Of a stretch of 64,000 nt of DNA, positions 60,603 through 64,000 are shown in pieces. Source of the DNA: Rhodoferax sp. U2-2l (GTDB taxonomy: Bacteria; Pseudomonadota; Gammaproteobacteria; Burkholderiales; Burkholderiaceae_C); the NCBI RefSeq assembly GCF_020594515.1, contig NZ_JAJCTH010000011.1, positions 62,001 to 126,000 on the forward strand. Direction: 5' to 3'. The stretch's first letter is position 1; the number at the start of each line of letters is the position of its first letter. A program made the position numbers and the translations under genes. The notes beneath the pieces are model-generated. The model saw only the letters and a program-made list of their open reading frames with translations, did not search any database and was not told the DNA's origin.

Positions 60603-61904
60603 TCACAACTCGGCTGGCGGCACCAGACTGGCCAGCACCTTGTCAATGCGTTTGCCGTCCAGGTCAACCACCTCGAACAGCCAGTTCTCACACACGATTT
60701 GTTCACCCGTCACCGGCAAGTGGCCGCTCACCGCCATCAACAGACCGGCCAAGGTGTTGTAGCGCCCCCGTTCTTCGGCCGGCAACTCATCAATGTCCAG
60801 CCGTGCCTTGAGTTCGTTGATGGGCATCAAACCATCCAGCAGCCAGCTGCCGTCGTCGCGCTGTGTTGCCCAGGCATCGGTCTGCAAGCCCGGCTGCAGT
60901 TCACCGGTGATAGCTTCCAGCAGGTCGTAGGGCGTCAGCAGCCCCTGGACCACACCATATTCGTCCACCACCAACACCAGGCGCCCCACCTTGGCCCGAA
61001 ACTGCTCCAGCAACTCCATGCCGCTGAGCGTCTCGGGCACAAACACGGCCACCGTGACGTAGTCCGCCAAGGTGCCGGGGCTGTATGCGCCCAGCTCCAG
61101 CAATCGCGCCACGCTGATCTTGCCAATCACATCGTCCAGCGACCCCCGGCACACCGGGTACCAGGAGTGCGACTTTTGCGCCCCATCGGCACCCACCTTT
61201 TGCAAACTCTCGGCCACCGTCATGCTGGCGTCCAGCCAGTCGATCTCGGCGCTGGGCACCATCAGCGAGGTGAGCGGACGATCATCCAGGCTGAACACGT
61301 TTTGCACCATCTGGTGCTCATGCTCCTCAATCACGCCAGCGTCCACCCCCTCTTCCAGGCTGGCGGTGATTTCCTCTTCGGTCATGGGCCGCGAGGCGGT
61401 GGTGTCGATGCGCAGCAGTTGCAAAACAGCCGCAGTGGTACCGGAGAGCAGTTTGACAAACGGGCCGGCGGCGCGTGCCAGCCACAACATGGGCCGAGCC
61501 ACCCAGCGCGACACCGGCTCGGGGTAAAGCTGGCCAATGCGTTTGGGCACCAGTTCACCAAAAATGATGGTGGTGAAGGTGATGATGGTGACCACCAGAG
61601 CGGTGGCTGACAACGCTGCGGCTTTCTCTGCGACACCCATGGCCTGCAGCCAACTGGCCAATCCATCGCTGAAAGCCGCCTCACCCACAATGCCATTGAG
61701 CACCCCGATGGAGGTGATGCCGACTTGAACCGTTGACAAAAATTGGTTGGGGTTGTCGAGCAGTTTGAGTGAGGCTTGCGCGCCCTTGTCACCGTCTTCG
61801 GCCATGGCCGTCAGCCGGGACTTGCGGCTGGCCGCCAGCGCCAACTCAGACATGGCGAAGACGCCATTGAGCAGCGTCAAAAAAACAATCAGCAAAAATT
61901 CCAT
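60603..61904 (-). CDS. Hemolysin/CorC-type membrane protein (CNNM-CBS)
   Basis: A 433-residue protein. The N-terminal CNNM (DUF21) membrane domain begins M-E-F-L-L-I-V-F-L-T-L-L-N-G-V-F-A-M-S-E-L-A, then two CBS domains (L-D-D-R-P-L-T-S-L-M-V-P and the repeat before V-D-E-Y-G-V-V-Q-G-L-L-T-P), and a C-terminal CorC_HlyC domain. Such proteins support magnesium or cobalt export. The ATG at 61904 is only 24 bp from the divergent apaH start. Confidence 0.92.
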   Translation of the reverse strand: MEFLLIVFLTLLNGVFAMSELALAASRKSRLTAMAEDGDKGAQASLKLLDNPNQFLSTVQVGITSIGVLNGIVGEAAFSDGLASWLQAMGVAEKAAALSATALVVTIITFTTIIFGELVPKRIGQLYPEPVSRWVARPMLWLARAAGPFVKLLSGTTAAVLQLLRIDTTASRPMTEEEITASLEEGVDAGVIEEHEHQMVQNVFSLDDRPLTSLMVPSAEIDWLDASMTVAESLQKVGADGAQKSHSWYPVCRGSLDDVIGKISVARLLELGAYSPGTLADYVTVAVFVPETLSGMELLEQFRAKVGRLVLVVDEYGVVQGLLTPYDLLEAITGELQPGLQTDAWATQRDDGSWLLDGLMPINELKARLDIDELPAEERGRYNTLAGLLMAVSGHLPVTGEQIVCENWLFEVVDLDGKRIDKVLASLVPPAEL

Positions 61905-61928
61905 GCAGGGCACGCGACAATCAACATC

Positions 61929-62780
61929 ATGGCACTTTACCTGATTGGCGATGTGCAGGGCTGCAACGCTTGCCTGCAACACCTGCTGGACAAAATATCC
62001 TTTTCCCCCAGCCGTGACACCTTGTATCTATTGGGTGACCTGGTGAACCGTGGGCCGGACTCGGCCGGCGTGCTGCGCCGCCTGATGGCTTATGGCCATG
62101 CGGCGCAATGCCTGTTGGGCAACCACGATCTGCACCTGCTGGCTGCGGCCCACGGCGCACGCCAACCCAGCCGCAAAGACACGTTGCACGATGTGCTGAA
62201 CGCCCCCGACCGACCGGCGATGCTGGACTGGTTGCGCCAGCAACACCTGGCGATCCTGCTGCCCCATCAAACCACGACGTACTTGTTGGTCCATGCCGGT
62301 GTCCTGCCAGGTTGGAGTGCGGCCAAAACCATGGCGCTGGCCCAGGAGGTTGAAACCGTTTTGCGCGGCCCGGATCTGCCCGCGTTTTTACATCAGATGT
62401 ATGGCAACGCGCCCGCTGGCTGGCACGACAGCCTGACCGGTGTCGACCGTCTGCGCGTCATCGTCAACGCCCTGACACGGCTGCGGTTTTGCACACCTGA
62501 GGGCGAGATGGAGTTCTCGGTCACGGGCGCAGCAGATGCCGCGCCGCCGGGCTATATGCCGTGGTTTGACGTACCGGGGCGCCACAGTGCGGATGTGTGT
62601 GTGGCCTTCGGCCACTGGTCCACCTTGGGCTGGCTGGACCGATCCGATGTACTGGCGCTGGACACAGGCTGCGTGTGGGGCGGCTCGCTGACTGCGCTCA
62701 AATTGGGCCAAGAAACTGGCCCAAACACCCACGAATTGATCCAGGTGCGCTGCCCTCAGGCGCAAAAGCCGGGCAGTTGA
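61929..62780 (+). CDS. apaH: Bis(5'-nucleosyl)-tetraphosphatase, symmetrical
   Basis: A 283-residue metallophosphatase. M-A-L-Y-L-I-G-D-V-Q-G, L-G-D-L-V-N-R-G-P-D-S, L-G-N-H-D-L-H-L-L, and H-A-G-V are its motifs. It splits Ap4A to two ADP and acts on capped RNA. Open frame extends far upstream without homology; the ATG at 61929 starts the family. Confidence 0.94.
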   Translation: MALYLIGDVQGCNACLQHLLDKISFSPSRDTLYLLGDLVNRGPDSAGVLRRLMAYGHAAQCLLGNHDLHLLAAAHGARQPSRKDTLHDVLNAPDRPAMLDWLRQQHLAILLPHQTTTYLLVHAGVLPGWSAAKTMALAQEVETVLRGPDLPAFLHQMYGNAPAGWHDSLTGVDRLRVIVNALTRLRFCTPEGEMEFSVTGAADAAPPGYMPWFDVPGRHSADVCVAFGHWSTLGWLDRSDVLALDTGCVWGGSLTALKLGQETGPNTHELIQVRCPQAQKPGS

Positions 62781-62786
62781 GGGCGC

Positions 62787-64000
62787 TTAAACGGGCGTGA
62801 ACAGCGCCGCCACCTTGCGCTTGGGCCGGATGTTGCCCGAAATAGCGCGCACGCCAGGCCTGGCAGCAGCCGCTTCCCAGGAAGGTGCCGCCTCGGGTGG
62901 CAACGAGGGCTCGTACGGTTTGTCAAAAAACGGGTCAGCGGGCGCCGATCTGACGCGCGGCTTGTAGTCGCTGCGCGCCTCGCGCGGTGGCCGTGGGGAA
63001 CCCGCTTCGCGTCCACGCTCGGCCTCTTGCTGGTACATGCGCCGGCCATCGTTGATGTGGCCTTGTTTGCGGATATCGGGCAGGTCTTCCTCAAACTCGA
63101 TGGGTTCCAGATCCAGCTTGGTCTTCAGGAGCTTCTCAATCTCGGCCACCAGGCGACCGTCGCTCTTGGAAACAAACGTCACTGCCAGGCCAGACTGCCC
63201 GGCACGACCGGTGCGGCCAATGCGGTGCACGTAGTCTTCGGCGTGGAACGGAATGTCGAAGTTGAACACCGCCGGCACGTCCTTGATGTCCAGCCCGCGG
63301 GCGGCAACGTCGGTGCACACCAGCAAATCCACCTCGCCGCTCTTGAACGACTCCAGCGCTTTGAGGCGCTCGTCCTGGCTCTTGTCACCATGCAACGCGG
63401 TGGTTTTGAGGCCTTCGCGCTCGAGCGAGCGCGCCAGGCGGGCGCAGCCGAGTTTGCTGTTGACAAACACAAAGGCCTGTTTGAGCCCGCGCTGCTTGAG
63501 GATCTGGTGCAGGGCGTGGCGCTTGTCATCATCACCCACACTGTAAAAATGTTGCTCCACGGTGGAGGCGGTGGCGTTGGAGCGCGCCACTTCAATGGTC
63601 ACCGGGTCTTGCAGGTAGCTGTTGGCCAGGCGCTTGATCTCTGGCGAGAACGTGGCGGAGAACAGCAAGGTGGTGCGCTGCTTAGGCAGGTAGCTCAGGA
63701 TGCGCTGCAGGTCGGGTAAAAAGCCGATATCGAGCATGCGGTCTGCTTCGTCCAGCACCACGTACTCCACCTGGTTGAGCACGCAGTTTTTGGCTTCGAT
63801 GTGGTCCAGCAGCCGCCCGGGCGTGGCCACCAGCACTTCCACGCCTTTTTTCAGCTCCAGGGTTTGCGGCTTCATGTCGATGCCGCCAAACACCACCGTG
63901 CTGCGCAGGTTGGTGTATTTGCCATACAGCCGGACCTGTTCTGCCACCTGGTCCGCCAGTTCGCGCGTGGGCAGCAGCACCAGCGCACGCACCGGGTGGC
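62787..64000 (-). CDS. rhlE: DEAD-box RNA helicase, RhlE type (5' end outside window)
   Basis: At least 404 residues, open at the right edge of the window; the visible start lacks the Q motif and Walker A. P-T-R-E-L-A-D-Q-V (Ia), T-P-G-R-L (Ib), D-E-A-D-R-M-L (II), F-S-A-T-F (III), H-R-I-G-R-T-G-R-A-G (VI) are all present. The C-terminus is basic and Pro/Arg-rich, typical for RhlE. RNA unwinding in ribosome assembly and cold growth. Confidence 0.95.
   Translation of the reverse strand, partial: HPVRALVLLPTRELADQVAEQVRLYGKYTNLRSTVVFGGIDMKPQTLELKKGVEVLVATPGRLLDHIEAKNCVLNQVEYVVLDEADRMLDIGFLPDLQRILSYLPKQRTTLLFSATFSPEIKRLANSYLQDPVTIEVARSNATASTVEQHFYSVGDDDKRHALHQILKQRGLKQAFVFVNSKLGCARLARSLEREGLKTTALHGDKSQDERLKALESFKSGEVDLLVCTDVAARGLDIKDVPAVFNFDIPFHAEDYVHRIGRTGRAGQSGLAVTFVSKSDGRLVAEIEKLLKTKLDLEPIEFEEDLPDIRKQGHINDGRRMYQQEAERGREAGSPRPPREARSDYKPRVRSAPADPFFDKPYEPSLPPEAAPSWEAAAARPGVRAISGNIRPKRKVAALFTPV

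Overview
The window reads as a GC-rich chromosome segment of a betaproteobacterium, most likely a Comamonadaceae-type Burkholderiales (Rhodoferax or Polaromonas-like; inference). The grounds are the folC-SPOR-cvpA-purF-metZ-gltX gene order, the long form of argG, a TRAP-type sugar-acid operon, an RF2 gene with its programmed frameshift, and dispersed short repeats of a kind I associate with this family. No phage, IS element, rRNA or CRISPR array was seen. Almost all sequence is coding. Long antisense open frames are a by-product of high GC and are left out.

Layout. 1-6.9 kb holds envelope and housekeeping genes: a PRC-barrel protein, a sorbosone-dehydrogenase-like lipoprotein, a tiny collagen-like lipoprotein, fumC, an FMN reductase with a DUF2789 protein, an OmpA lipoprotein with a DUF4398 partner, and a nitroreductase. 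6.9-18.6 kb is one catabolic unit: a FadR/UxuR-type regulator, a palindromic control region (TTGGTATACCAA and two more sites), then eleven co-directional genes. These encode seven dehydrogenases (including KduD-, YiaK/DlgD- and IdnD-like enzymes), a complete TRAP transporter and a YhcH/YiaL protein, and they end at a strong terminator. It looks like uptake and oxidoreductive conversion of a hexonate, ketogluconate or uronate. 18.7-19.1 kb is a tRNA operon (Ala-GGC, Glu-TTC, Asp-GTC). 19.1-28.2 kb carries gltX, metZ, purF, cvpA, a SPOR protein, folC, an ArsC-like protein, ppnP and argG.

28.2-38.1 kb is a defence island inserted between argG and a core NDUFA9-like gene. It is a type IC restriction-modification operon (hsdR, hsdS, hsdM). 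In the same transcript lie a PrrC-type anticodon nuclease, a zeta-toxin-like kinase overlapping a 66-residue partner, a KilA-N protein, a HATPase protein lacking the usual N-terminal domain, and an unknown 118-residue protein. Most neighbours overlap by 4 bp. The whole can be read as layered phage defence: restriction first, tRNA cleavage if restriction is inhibited, and possibly a toxin-antitoxin pair.

38.2-49.9 kb holds murB, yajQ, a retropepsin-like protease, a degenerate HD-GYP protein, plsY with a His-rich tail, ybaK, a stand-alone BLUF photoreceptor, an aldo/keto reductase, and a three-gene signalling operon (CheY-like receiver, CheC phosphatase, PAS-GGDEF cyclase). 49.9-55.7 kb has prfB, a HAD phosphatase, pepN, fbp and tRNA-Thr(CGT). 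55.7-59.6 kb is a four-gene biotin-dependent sodium-pumping decarboxylase operon (mmdA-D-C-B type) with a 44-residue membrane protein downstream. The window closes with a YdcF/ElyC protein, a CorC/HlyC-type membrane protein, apaH and an rhlE-type DEAD-box helicase cut by the window edge.
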